Assembly: GCF_019049325.1 (NCBI RefSeq)
Contig: NZ_JAGMUO010000065.1
Coordinates: 372,001-436,000, forward strand
Origin: Streptomyces sp. AC512_CC834
GTDB lineage: Bacteria; Actinomycetota; Actinomycetes; Streptomycetales; Streptomycetaceae
DNA: 64,000 nucleotides
Reading direction: 5' to 3'
Shown: positions 43,051-50,448 of the stretch, piece by piece
Layout of the letters: every line of letters begins with the position of its first letter
Numbering within the stretch: position 1 is the first letter of the stretch
The notes under the pieces: model-generated
Database searches by the model: none
Told to the model about the DNA's origin: nothing
What the model saw: the letters and a program-made list of their open reading frames with translations, nothing else
Made by a program: the position numbers and the translations under genes

Positions 43051-43509
43051 ATGGGCAGAAACCCGATGAGGGCGGCGGTCACACTCTGTGCCGCCGCCGC
43101 GCTCGCAGTACCCCTGGGCACGGCCTCGGCCGCACCGTCGGCGCCGGCCGCGGCACGCACCCAGCAGACGCAGGATCCGGTACTGACCGACTGCGCCGGG
43201 CAGCCGCAGGTACGCCCCGAGGCGTACATACTGGCCTGCGGGGACGGCAACAGCCGCCTGGTCTCGATGCACTGGTACCGCTGGGACGCGAACGCGGCGG
43301 TGGGCCGGGGCACCAACGCCGTCAACGACTGCGACCCCTACTGCGCCGCGGGCGCCTTCCACTCGTATCCCGTGACCGTCCGGCTCGACCGGCCGCGGGC
43401 CGGGGAGCAGGACACGGGCCAACGGCACTACACCCGGATCACCCTCACCTACACCGACGGCAGGCCGGACGGAGCCCCCCGCACGGTGACCTATCCCCTG
43501 GCGGGCTGA
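43051..43509 (+). CDS. Small secreted cysteine-containing protein
   Basis: A 152-residue protein with a Sec signal (VTLCAAAALAVPLGTASA) and a mature part with four Cys (in DCAGQ, LACGDGNSR, NDCDPYCAA), probably two disulfides. Streptomyces genomes carry several such small exported proteins with the CAGQPQVRP and CGDGNSRL motifs; function unknown. No strong SD before the ATG. Confidence 0.75.
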   Translation: MGRNPMRAAVTLCAAAALAVPLGTASAAPSAPAAARTQQTQDPVLTDCAGQPQVRPEAYILACGDGNSRLVSMHWYRWDANAAVGRGTNAVNDCDPYCAAGAFHSYPVTVRLDRPRAGEQDTGQRHYTRITLTYTDGRPDGAPRTVTYPLAG

Positions 43510-43521
43510 CGGTTCCCGCAC

Positions 43522-45897
43522 TCAGTCCGGGAGCGCCAGCCGGCAGGTGTCGCCCGGCCTGAGCCGCACCTCGCGGTCCGGCAGCCGGACGTCGATGGGC
43601 AGCGGACCGGCCGCGGGCACGGCGATCTCCAGTCGCCCGTGCTCCAGCCGGAGCCGTACCCCCCAGTGGCCCTGGTAGCGGATGGCGAATCCGTAGGAGG
43701 ACAGCTCCGGCAGCGGCACCGGGTCCAGCCACAGGGCGCCGGCGCGGGTCTCAAGGCCGGTCAGTCCGCGCTGGACGAGGTCGAGGGTGCCCGCCATGGC
43801 CCCGAGGTGGATGCCCTCGCCGGTGGTGCCGCCCTGGAGGTCGGCGACGTCGCCCTTGAGTGCCTCCTGGAAGTAGGCCCAGGCCTCGGCGCGGCGGGCG
43901 CGGGCCAGGATCCAGCCGTGCACGAGTCCGCTGAGGGTGGAGCCGTGGCTGGTGCGGGCCAGGTAGTGGTCGACGGTGCGCTGCCAGGTCCGCTCCTCGA
44001 GGCGGTACCCCAGCCGCTCGAAGAGCGAGTGGAGCTCGGCCGGTGAGAACAGGTAGCCGAGCATCAGGACGTCGGCCTGTTTGGACGCCTGGTAGTTGTT
44101 GACGCTGTCGCCCTCGGCCTCCAGGATCCGGTCGAGGCGCCGGATGTCGGCGTACCGCTCGCGGTAGCCCTCCCAGTCGAGTTCGGCGAGGTCGCCGTAC
44201 CCGTCGAACTGGCTGACGACGCCGTTGTGGAAGGGGATGTGGAGGGTGCGGGAGACGCTGTCCCACTGTTCGAGTTCGTCGTCGCCCAGGGCGGTGCGCT
44301 CGACGAGTTCGCGGCGGCGGGGTTCGGGCAGGTCGCCGAGCACCTCCAGGGTGCGGGTCAGCACCCAGGCGGCGGTGACGTTGGTGTACGCGTTGTCGTC
44401 GAGGCCCGGCCGCTCGGCGCCGGGGTAGCCCTCGTGGTACTCGTCGGGGCCGACGACGCCCCGGACGCGGTAGCGCCCCAGTTGCTCGTCCCAGGTGGCG
44501 GAGTCCGCCCAGAAGCGAGCGATCTGGAGCAGCATCTCGGCGCCCTTGGTGTGCAGGAACTCGGCGTCGCCGCTCGCCTCGCAGTACTGCCACACGTTGT
44601 ACGCGATCGCCGAGCCCACATGGTGCTGGAGGTGCGAGTGGTCCGGGAGCCAGCGGCCGGAGCGCGGGTTGAGGTGCAGTTGCTGGGTCTCCTCGCGGCC
44701 GTCGCTGCCGCTCTGCCAGGGGTACAGCGCGCCGCGCCTGCCGATCGCGCGGGCGGCGTGCACGGCCCGTTCCAGGCGGCGGTGCCGGTAGTGGAGCAGG
44801 GCCCGCGACACCTCGGGGAAGTGCAGGTTCAGGTAGGGCAGCACGAACAGCTCGTCCCAGAAGACGTGGCCGCGGTAGGCCTCCCCGTGCAGTCCGCGCG
44901 CCGGTACGCCCACGTCGAGGTCTGCGGTGTGCGGGGAGAGGGTCTGGAGCACGTGGAAGAGGTGCAGGCGCAGGATGCTGCCCGCCTCGCCGGGTACGTC
45001 GAGTTCGGCGCGGCGCCAGAGCTGAGCCCAGGCCCTGCGGTGCGACACCATCAGCTCGTCGAAGCCGGGGGCGTCGGCCACCCGGTCGACGGCGGCCTGG
45101 AGCGGATCGCTGATCGCCGGGTCGCGTGAGGTGTGCAGGGCCACGACCTTGTCGACGGTGACGGTGCGCCCCGGTTCGGCGCGCAGGGTCGTGCGCTGGG
45201 TGACGCACAGGTGTTCCCGCGCCGCGGTGACCGGCGCGTCGGCGGTCGTGCGGGCCGCCATGCCGACCCGGATGTCGGAGGTGCGGGTGCGGCAGCGCAG
45301 CCACACGGTGTCGTCGGCCGCGCTGTCGGTGTGCACGTGGGTCAGGTGGCGGCCGTCCAGGTCCCGGTAGCGCGGCACCCCGGAGTTGGTGACGCCGCCG
45401 TCCAGGGCCGCCTCCACCTCGAGGTCGACGGCGCCGGTGTCGATCGTGAACTGCGTGCGCAGGGCGGCGAGGTGCGGGTCGGCCATGTGCACCAGGCGCA
45501 ACTGGCGCACGGACAGCACGCGTCCCCCCGCGAGCCCGAAGCTGGTGCGCCGCTCCAGGACGCCCGTGTCCAGGTGCACGGTCTGGCGGTGGTCGAGCAC
45601 CTCGGCGGTGTCCGGCGTGAGCCAGTCCCCTGCGACGGGCCTGAAGCGCAGCGGCAGCCAGTTGGGGAGGTTGACCATGTCCTCGTTCTCCACCTCTCGT
45701 CCGGAGACGGCGGAGGTGAGCCGGTTGTAGCAGCCGGCCACATAGGTGCCCGGGTAGTGCGTGTCGTCCGCGTCGCACTCGGGCAGGGCGCCGCGGGTGG
45801 CGAAGTAGCCGTTGCCGAGGGTGCACAGGGATTCACGCAGCCGCTCCTCCGAGGCGTTGTAGTGGTCGTAGTCCCAGGTCGACGGGGTCGCGGTCAT
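43522..45897 (-). CDS. GH65 disaccharide phosphorylase
   Basis: A 791-residue GH65 enzyme that phosphorolyses alpha-glucosides such as maltose, trehalose or kojibiose to beta-glucose 1-phosphate. The N-terminal beta-sandwich starts YNASEERLRESLCTLGNGYF; the catalytic acid Glu lies in VVGPDEYHEGYPG, and EGIHLGAMAG near residue 700 and GHVFWDELFVLPYL near 340 are family motifs. Its ATG overlaps the stop of the phosphoketolase-like remnant by four bases (ATGA), so the two are coupled. No beta-phosphoglucomutase is present nearby. Which disaccharide is used cannot be told. Confidence 0.9.
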   Translation of the reverse strand: MTATPSTWDYDHYNASEERLRESLCTLGNGYFATRGALPECDADDTHYPGTYVAGCYNRLTSAVSGREVENEDMVNLPNWLPLRFRPVAGDWLTPDTAEVLDHRQTVHLDTGVLERRTSFGLAGGRVLSVRQLRLVHMADPHLAALRTQFTIDTGAVDLEVEAALDGGVTNSGVPRYRDLDGRHLTHVHTDSAADDTVWLRCRTRTSDIRVGMAARTTADAPVTAAREHLCVTQRTTLRAEPGRTVTVDKVVALHTSRDPAISDPLQAAVDRVADAPGFDELMVSHRRAWAQLWRRAELDVPGEAGSILRLHLFHVLQTLSPHTADLDVGVPARGLHGEAYRGHVFWDELFVLPYLNLHFPEVSRALLHYRHRRLERAVHAARAIGRRGALYPWQSGSDGREETQQLHLNPRSGRWLPDHSHLQHHVGSAIAYNVWQYCEASGDAEFLHTKGAEMLLQIARFWADSATWDEQLGRYRVRGVVGPDEYHEGYPGAERPGLDDNAYTNVTAAWVLTRTLEVLGDLPEPRRRELVERTALGDDELEQWDSVSRTLHIPFHNGVVSQFDGYGDLAELDWEGYRERYADIRRLDRILEAEGDSVNNYQASKQADVLMLGYLFSPAELHSLFERLGYRLEERTWQRTVDHYLARTSHGSTLSGLVHGWILARARRAEAWAYFQEALKGDVADLQGGTTGEGIHLGAMAGTLDLVQRGLTGLETRAGALWLDPVPLPELSSYGFAIRYQGHWGVRLRLEHGRLEIAVPAAGPLPIDVRLPDREVRLRPGDTCRLALPD

Positions 45898-46127
45898 CGC
45901 GAGCCCTCCCAGGTCCAGTCGGCGACCTCGGGCAGGTCCACGCCGTGTTCGCGGATCCGGTCGTGGTGCCGCAGCCGGACGTCCTCCCTCCGCTGCCGTA
46001 CGGCCGCCGCGCGCACGGCGAGGCCGGGTGAGGTGCCCCAGTGGCCGAGCAGGCGCGGCTTGACGTCCGGGCCGGCCAGCTCCTCGTCGGCGAGCTCGCC
46101 GGCCGCCTGCTGCGTGTCGACGGACAT
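45894..46127 (-). pseudogene. Internally deleted phosphoketolase remnant
   Basis: A 77-residue frame that joins two separate parts of phosphoketolase: VKPRLLGHWGTSPGL, which in the full enzyme lies near residue 60, and VRLRHHDRIREHGVDLPEVADWTW, which matches the extreme C-terminus of the enzyme (about residue 790). The 700 or so residues with the thiamine-diphosphate sites are missing, with the frame kept. GGACC-rich sequence precedes the ATG at 46127. It can have no phosphoketolase activity, yet it still couples translation to the GH65 gene. Match is from memory of the family and should be checked by alignment. Confidence 0.65.
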
Positions 46128-46549
46128 CGGTGGTCCTTCCGTGTCGGGACAGCCGGTCGGGGCGCGCGGGCACGGGGTGCCCGTGCACATCCCAACCCCG
46201 CGCCGACCGGGCAGGTACCCGGGAGGGCCGTCCGGGTCACGTCGCGTCCCGAACGGGTCACGGAGCGGCCGGCGCCCCGGGGACGGCAGGCGGCGGTGTG
46301 TGGCGCGGGCAGCACGGCCGTCACCGGCGCCGACCCTGGTGCCGACCGTGCCGGTGCACCGTGTACCCCAACTTTGGTGTCATACGCAGGAGTTGCCCAG
46401 AACCCGCGGCACGGCGCCGGGCCGGCGGTGCGACGGGCCACGGCGTCGCGATCACCTACCGAATACCCAAGAATACCCCCAGGGGTATATCTGTTACGGT
46501 GGCCGGGAGAGATATACCCCTGGGGGTAATTACGGAAAGAGAGTGTGCC
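46128..46549. other. 422-bp intergenic region, divergent promoters
   Basis: No supported gene. It separates the GH65/remnant pair (leftward) from the persulfide operon (rightward). The right third holds two CstR-type palindromes. Around 46370-46400 there is a less GC-rich stretch (CCAACTTTGGTGTCATACG) that may carry the leftward promoter. Confidence 0.6.
46473..46529. promoter_or_regulatory. Two CsoR/CstR-type operators
   Basis: ATACCCCCAGGGGTAT at 46473-46488 and ATACCCCTGGGGGTAA at 46514-46529, with arms ATACCCC and GGGGTA(T/A) and two central bases, are 41 bp apart and end 20 bp before the GTG of the MBL-rhodanese gene. This is the known form of CsoR-family sites. Confidence 0.85.
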
Positions 46550-47935
46550 GTGTTCTTTGTCGACGTCCTGGAGACCGAGTCGCTGGGCAACCGCAGCTAC
46601 CTGGCGGGAGGTACCCGCTCGGCCGTGGTCGTGGACCCGCCGCGGGACATCGACCGCGTCATCACCGCGGCCGCCCGGCGCGGGGTGCGGATCGCCGCCG
46701 TCGCCGAGACCCACGTCCACAACGACTACGTCACCGGCGGCCTGGAGCTGGCCCGCCTGACCGGCGCGCGCTATCTGGTGCCGGCCGGGGCCGAGGTGGC
46801 GTACGCGCGCGTGGCGGTGGCCGACGGCGACGTGGAGGCGCTCGACGAGGGGCTGGGGCTCCGCGCGGTGGCCACGCCGGGCCACACCCCGCACCACACC
46901 GCGTACGTCCTCCAGGAGGCGGGGCGGGCCGTGGCCGCGTTCACCGGCGGTTCGCTGCTGATCGGCACCGTGGGCCGGCCCGACCTCGTGGAGCCGCGGC
47001 TGACCGGGGAGCTGGCCCGCGCGCAGCACGCCTCGGCGCACCGGCTCGCGGATGAGCTGGACGACGGGGTGAGCGTGCTGCCCACGCACGGCTTCGGCAG
47101 CTTCTGCTCCTCCTCCGCCGCCTCCGGCGGCGAGCGCAGCACCGTCGGCGCCGAGCGGGCCGCCAACCCGGCGCTGGTCCAGGACGTGGAGACCTTCGTC
47201 CGGGAGCTGCTGGCGGGGCTGGACGACGTGCCCGCCTACTACGCCCACATGGCGCCGGTGAACACCGAAGGACCCGCTCCCCTGGACCTGACCGAGCCCC
47301 GGCGTGCCGACGCGGACGAGATCGCCCGGCGCCTGGCCGCCGGGGAGTGGGTCGTGGACCTGCGCTCCCGGGTGGCCTTCGCCGCCGGTCACGTCGCCGG
47401 GTCGGTCAACTTCGAGGTCGCGGGACAGCTCGCGACCTATCTGGCCTGGCTCATCCCGTGGGGCAGGCCGGTGACGCTGCTCGCGCACAGCGCGGACGAC
47501 GTGGCCCGCGCCCAGCGTGAACTGGCCCGGGTGGGCATCGACCGGCCGGTCGCGGCGGCGGTCGGCTCCCCGGCCGACTGGATCGTGGACGGGGCCCGGC
47601 CGGCCTCGTTCCGGCGTGCCACGTTCGCCGGGCTGGCCGCGGCGCGGCGGGACGGCGAGGAGGTGGTGGTCGTCGACGTGCGCCGGGCCGCCGAGCGCGC
47701 CCACGGGTGGGTCCGGGGCAGTGTGCACCTGCCCGTCCACGAGATACACCGACGCCTCGACGAGGTGCCGCCGGGCACGGTGTGGGTGCACTGCGCGGGC
47801 GGGATGCGGGCGGCCGTCGCCGCGTCCGTGCTGGACGCCGCCGGACGCGAGGTGGTCGCGGTCGACGACGGCTTCGCCGCGGCGGCCGAGGCCGGTCTCC
47901 CGCTCGTGACGTCCCCGGACGCCACCGCCGCATGA
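46550..47935 (+). CDS. MBL-fold persulfide dioxygenase-rhodanese fusion (CstB-like)
   Basis: A 461-residue cytoplasmic enzyme. Residues 1-235 are an ETHE1-type metallo-beta-lactamase domain with AETHVHNDYVTGG (HxHxDxxxGG form), TPGHTPHH and LPTHGFGSFC. Residues 255-345 are a pseudo-rhodanese: LRSRVAFAAGHVAGSVN is intact but the active loop (VTLLAHSADD) has no Cys. Residues 365-455 are a second rhodanese with active Cys in WVHCAGGMRAA. This order is that of CstB, which turns persulfides and sulfite into thiosulfate. GTG start with GGAAAGAGAG upstream. Overlaps the TSUP gene by four bases. Confidence 0.88.
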   Translation: MFFVDVLETESLGNRSYLAGGTRSAVVVDPPRDIDRVITAAARRGVRIAAVAETHVHNDYVTGGLELARLTGARYLVPAGAEVAYARVAVADGDVEALDEGLGLRAVATPGHTPHHTAYVLQEAGRAVAAFTGGSLLIGTVGRPDLVEPRLTGELARAQHASAHRLADELDDGVSVLPTHGFGSFCSSSAASGGERSTVGAERAANPALVQDVETFVRELLAGLDDVPAYYAHMAPVNTEGPAPLDLTEPRRADADEIARRLAAGEWVVDLRSRVAFAAGHVAGSVNFEVAGQLATYLAWLIPWGRPVTLLAHSADDVARAQRELARVGIDRPVAAAVGSPADWIVDGARPASFRRATFAGLAAARRDGEEVVVVDVRRAAERAHGWVRGSVHLPVHEIHRRLDEVPPGTVWVHCAGGMRAAVAASVLDAAGREVVAVDDGFAAAAEAGLPLVTSPDATAA

Positions 47936-48675
47936 CGCCGCTGATCCTGGCCCTGCTCGCCGGTGCCGTGGCCGGCGTCGCCCTGGGCGCGCTGGGGGCG
48001 GGCGGCAGCATCCTCACCGTGCCCGCGCTCATCTACCTGCTCGGCTTCACCCCGGCGGCGGCGACCACCGCGAGTCTGGTCGTGGTGATCGTCACATCGG
48101 TCACCGCGCTGGTGGCCCACGCCCGGGCGGGGGCCGTGCGGTGGCGGGCCGGACTGCTGTTCGCCGCCGCGGGTGTACTGCCCGCCGCCGGGGCCGGCGC
48201 CCTGTCCTCGCGGGTCCCGGAGGCGGTGCTGACGGTGCTGTTCGCGGCCCTGGCCGCGCTGGCCGGCCTGCACATGCTGCGCCGGCGCACACCTCGCGGG
48301 GACGGCACCGTGTCGGGGGCCGGGGCGGTCGGTGCCGGTGCCGGTCTCGGCGCCGTGACCGGGTTCCTCGGCGTCGGCGGCGGATTCCTCGCGGTTCCCG
48401 CGCTGGTGACGGTGCTCGCGGTGCCGATGGGCGCGGCGGTGGGCACGAGCCTCCTGGTGGTCGCGGCCAACGCGCTGGTGGCGCTCGCGGCCCGGGCGTA
48501 CACCGCCGTACACCTGGACCTCGCACTGCTCCTGCCGTTCCTCGCCACCGCCGTCCTCGGCGCATGGGACGGCAGGCGGCTGGCCGCGAAGGTCTCCGCC
48601 GGGACGCTGCGGCGCGTCTTCGGTGCCCTGCTGCTCGCCGTCGCCGTGGCGATGGGCGCGACGGCGGTACTGTGA
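47932..48675 (+). CDS. TSUP family sulfite exporter
   Basis: A 247-residue membrane protein with about eight segments and the doubled motif GALGAGGSILTVPALI near residue 18 and GFLGVGGGFLAVPALV near 142. TauE/SafE proteins next to CstB-type genes are thought to export sulfite or thiosulfate. Its ATG overlaps the stop of the persulfide dioxygenase gene (ATGA), so it belongs to the same operator-controlled operon. Confidence 0.88.
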   Translation: MTPLILALLAGAVAGVALGALGAGGSILTVPALIYLLGFTPAAATTASLVVVIVTSVTALVAHARAGAVRWRAGLLFAAAGVLPAAGAGALSSRVPEAVLTVLFAALAALAGLHMLRRRTPRGDGTVSGAGAVGAGAGLGAVTGFLGVGGGFLAVPALVTVLAVPMGAAVGTSLLVVAANALVALAARAYTAVHLDLALLLPFLATAVLGAWDGRRLAAKVSAGTLRRVFGALLLAVAVAMGATAVL

Positions 48676-48699
48676 CCCGCCGGGCGCGCACGGCGGGCG

Positions 48700-48978
48700 T
48701 CAGGCCAGCGAGAGGAAGAGCTTCTCCAGCCGGGCCCGCATCTGCGCCGAGTCCCGCACCTCGGGGTCCTCACTGGTCATGCACTGCTGCAGTCCCGTGG
48801 CGATGATCGAGAAACCGGCTCGGTCCAGGGCCCGTGAGACGGCGGCGAGCTGGGTGACCACGTCCTCGCAGTCGCGGCCCTCCTCGATCATCCGGATGAC
48901 TCCGGCGAGCTGCCCCTGGGCGCGCCGCAGGCGGTTCAGCGCCGACTTCAGTTCGTCGGCCGACATGTCGAGTTCCAC
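48700..48978 (-). CDS. CstR-like persulfide-sensing repressor (CsoR family)
   Basis: A 92-residue all-alpha DUF156 repressor. It keeps the two sensing Cys (EGRDCEDVVTQLAAV and TGLQQCMTS) but the position four before the second Cys, His in the copper sensor CsoR, is not His. This is the CstR pattern, in which the Cys pair forms a polysulfide bridge. The GTG at 48978 has GGAGGAGGAG eight bases upstream; ATG at 48966 is possible. It lies between the two sets of genes with CstR-type palindromes. Confidence 0.88.
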   Translation of the reverse strand: MELDMSADELKSALNRLRRAQGQLAGVIRMIEEGRDCEDVVTQLAAVSRALDRAGFSIIATGLQQCMTSEDPEVRDSAQMRARLEKLFLSLA

Positions 48979-49031
48979 GCTTCCGCTCCTCCTCCACCCG
49001 AATCCCTCACCGATGCCCCACCGCTCCTCAC

Positions 49032-49047
49032 ATACCCCCGCAGGTAT
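49032..49047. promoter_or_regulatory. CstR-type operator before rhodanese/cstR
   Basis: ATACCCCCGCAGGTAT has arms ATACC and GGTAT and the same 16-base length as the two sites at 46473 and 46514. It lies between the divergent cstR-like gene (54 bp) and the rhodanese gene (42 bp). Confidence 0.75.
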
Positions 49048-49088
49048 CCTACCGTGCGGGGGACGAGCAACGAGAAAGGTCTCCCACC

Positions 49089-49673
49089 GTGATCACTCCC
49101 ATCCGGCCGGCCACCACCCTGACCACGGGGCAGGCCGCGGCCCGCCTCGCCGAGTTCACCGTCGTCGACGTCCGCTCCCCGGGCGAGTACGCCGGCGGAC
49201 ATCTGCCCGGCGCGCACAACATTCCGCTGGAGCGCCTCGACGAGGCCGCCGACGCCCTGGCGGCAGCCGCCGCGCGCGGGCCGGTACTGCTCGTGTGCGC
49301 CTCGGGCAACCGGTCCGCCAAGGGCTGCACGCGACTGGCGGCGCGGGACGTCGAGGCGGTCACGCTCGACGGCGGCACGAGCGCCTGGGCGGCGGCCGGG
49401 CACTCCGTCGAGCGTCCGGCCGGGACGCGTACGGCATGGCCCATGGACCGGCAGGTGCGCCTCGCCGCCGGGTCGCTCGTCGCCGCCGGTTTCGTGGCGG
49501 GCCGCTTCTGGCGCCCCGCGCACTGGCTGTCCGGCGCGATAGGCGCGGGACTCGTCTTCTCCGGGGTCACCAACACCTGCGGCATGGCCGCAGCATTGGC
49601 CCGACTGCCCCACAATCGCCCCACCGGGGACGCGGCCTCCTTCGAGGAGACGCTGGCACGACTGGCGGCCTGA
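49089..49673 (+). CDS. Membrane-anchored rhodanese (sulfurtransferase)
   Basis: A 194-residue protein. Residues 12-105 are a single rhodanese domain (VVDVRSPGEYAGGHLPGAHN and the active loop LLVCASGNRSAKG with the Cys near 75). Residues 120-170 hold two hydrophobic segments of the DUF2892 type (QVRLAAGSLVAAGFVAG, LSGAIGAGLVFSGV). Such fusions move sulfane sulfur near the membrane. A CstR-type operator precedes it, which links it to the persulfide operon. Confidence 0.88.
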   Translation: MITPIRPATTLTTGQAAARLAEFTVVDVRSPGEYAGGHLPGAHNIPLERLDEAADALAAAAARGPVLLVCASGNRSAKGCTRLAARDVEAVTLDGGTSAWAAAGHSVERPAGTRTAWPMDRQVRLAAGSLVAAGFVAGRFWRPAHWLSGAIGAGLVFSGVTNTCGMAAALARLPHNRPTGDAASFEETLARLAA

Positions 49674-49688
49674 ACCGCGACGGTGACG

Positions 49689-49730
49689 GCGGGCGCCGAT
49701 CCCTTTCCGGGGTCGGCGCCCGCCAATTTT
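49689..49730 (+). terminator. Rho-independent terminator after rhodanese gene
   Basis: GCGGGCGCCGATCCC at 49689-49703 pairs with GGGGTCGGCGCCCGC at 49709-49723 (one G-T pair), with a TTTCC loop, followed by CAATTTT. Complete stem plus a short T-run. Confidence 0.85.
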
Positions 49731-49760
49731 GCATGCCGTGCATCTTTGCATACCATGCAA
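49729..49760. promoter_or_regulatory. Tandem palindromes over tetR start
   Basis: TTGCATGCCGTGCAT at 49729-49743 and TTGCATACCATGCAA at 49746-49760 are two copies of one operator, 17 bp centre to centre; the second is perfect (TTGCAT-ACC-ATGCAA). The second includes an in-frame ATG at 49755. Likely autoregulatory sites of the TetR next to it. Confidence 0.8.
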
Positions 49761-49763
49761 CTC

Positions 49764-50399
49764 ATGTCGGAGAAGAGTTCCGCGGGGGGCGGTCTGCGGG
49801 AGCGGAAGAAGCGGGCCACGCGTGCCGCTCTGGCCGAGGCCGCGGTACGGCTCGCCGCCGAACACGGGGCGGAGAAGGTCACCGTCGAGGCGATCAGCGC
49901 CGCGGCCGGGGTGTCCGTACGGACCTTCTTCAACTATTTCGACACCCGCGACGACGCCTTCGTCGTGATCGACGCGGAGGCGGGCGCGCGTATGCGGCGC
50001 GCCGTCCTGGACGCACCGGCCGAACTCTCCCCGCTGGCGGCCCTGCGCGAGGCCATGGCGGCGGAACTGGCCGAGGCGGAACAGCAGCACGAACTCTGGC
50101 GGCTGCACGCCGAGGTGCTGCACGCCTCGCCGCATCTCCTGGCGCGCGGTGTCGGGGCACACATGGCGGCCGAGGCCGACCTGTCCGACGCCGTTGCCGA
50201 ACGCCTGCGCGGAGCCGGCGCCACAGAAGACGACACCGGTCCCGGGCTGTACCCGCGACTGCTGGCCGCCGTGGCGGGTGCCGCGGTGCGCACCAGCGTG
50301 GACCACTGGTCCGCCCATCAGGAGGAGGCAGCCTTCCTGGACGTCTTCCACGAGGTGTTCACCCTCCTCGCCGCCGGTCTCCCGGCACCCTCCGCGTAG
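49764..50399 (+). CDS. TetR-family regulator of the MFS exporter
   Basis: A 211-residue regulator with an HTH at about residues 12-58 (LRERKKRATRAALAEAAVRL, then AISAAAGVSVRTFFNYF) and a helical ligand domain. The ATG at 49764 and that at 49755 are both possible; neither has an SD, so the message may be leaderless. It is 49 bp upstream of an MFS drug exporter in the same direction, the usual local repressor-pump arrangement, with a double operator over its own start. Confidence 0.88.
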   Translation: MSEKSSAGGGLRERKKRATRAALAEAAVRLAAEHGAEKVTVEAISAAAGVSVRTFFNYFDTRDDAFVVIDAEAGARMRRAVLDAPAELSPLAALREAMAAELAEAEQQHELWRLHAEVLHASPHLLARGVGAHMAAEADLSDAVAERLRGAGATEDDTGPGLYPRLLAAVAGAAVRTSVDHWSAHQEEAAFLDVFHEVFTLLAAGLPAPSA

Positions 50400-50448
50400 C
50401 CTCCGCGCCGGGCTCGCGAACCACCGGACCACCACCGAAAGAGATGTC

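Noticed and set aside
39780..43325. 1181-residue open frame on the - strand
   Set aside because: Antisense to the antiporter and arginine deiminase genes; His/Asp/Gln-rich composition of a mirrored GC-rich gene.
46041..46529. 162-residue frame in the gap before the persulfide operon
   Set aside because: It crosses the phosphoketolase remnant antisense and the operators, has no SD and no recognisable domain.
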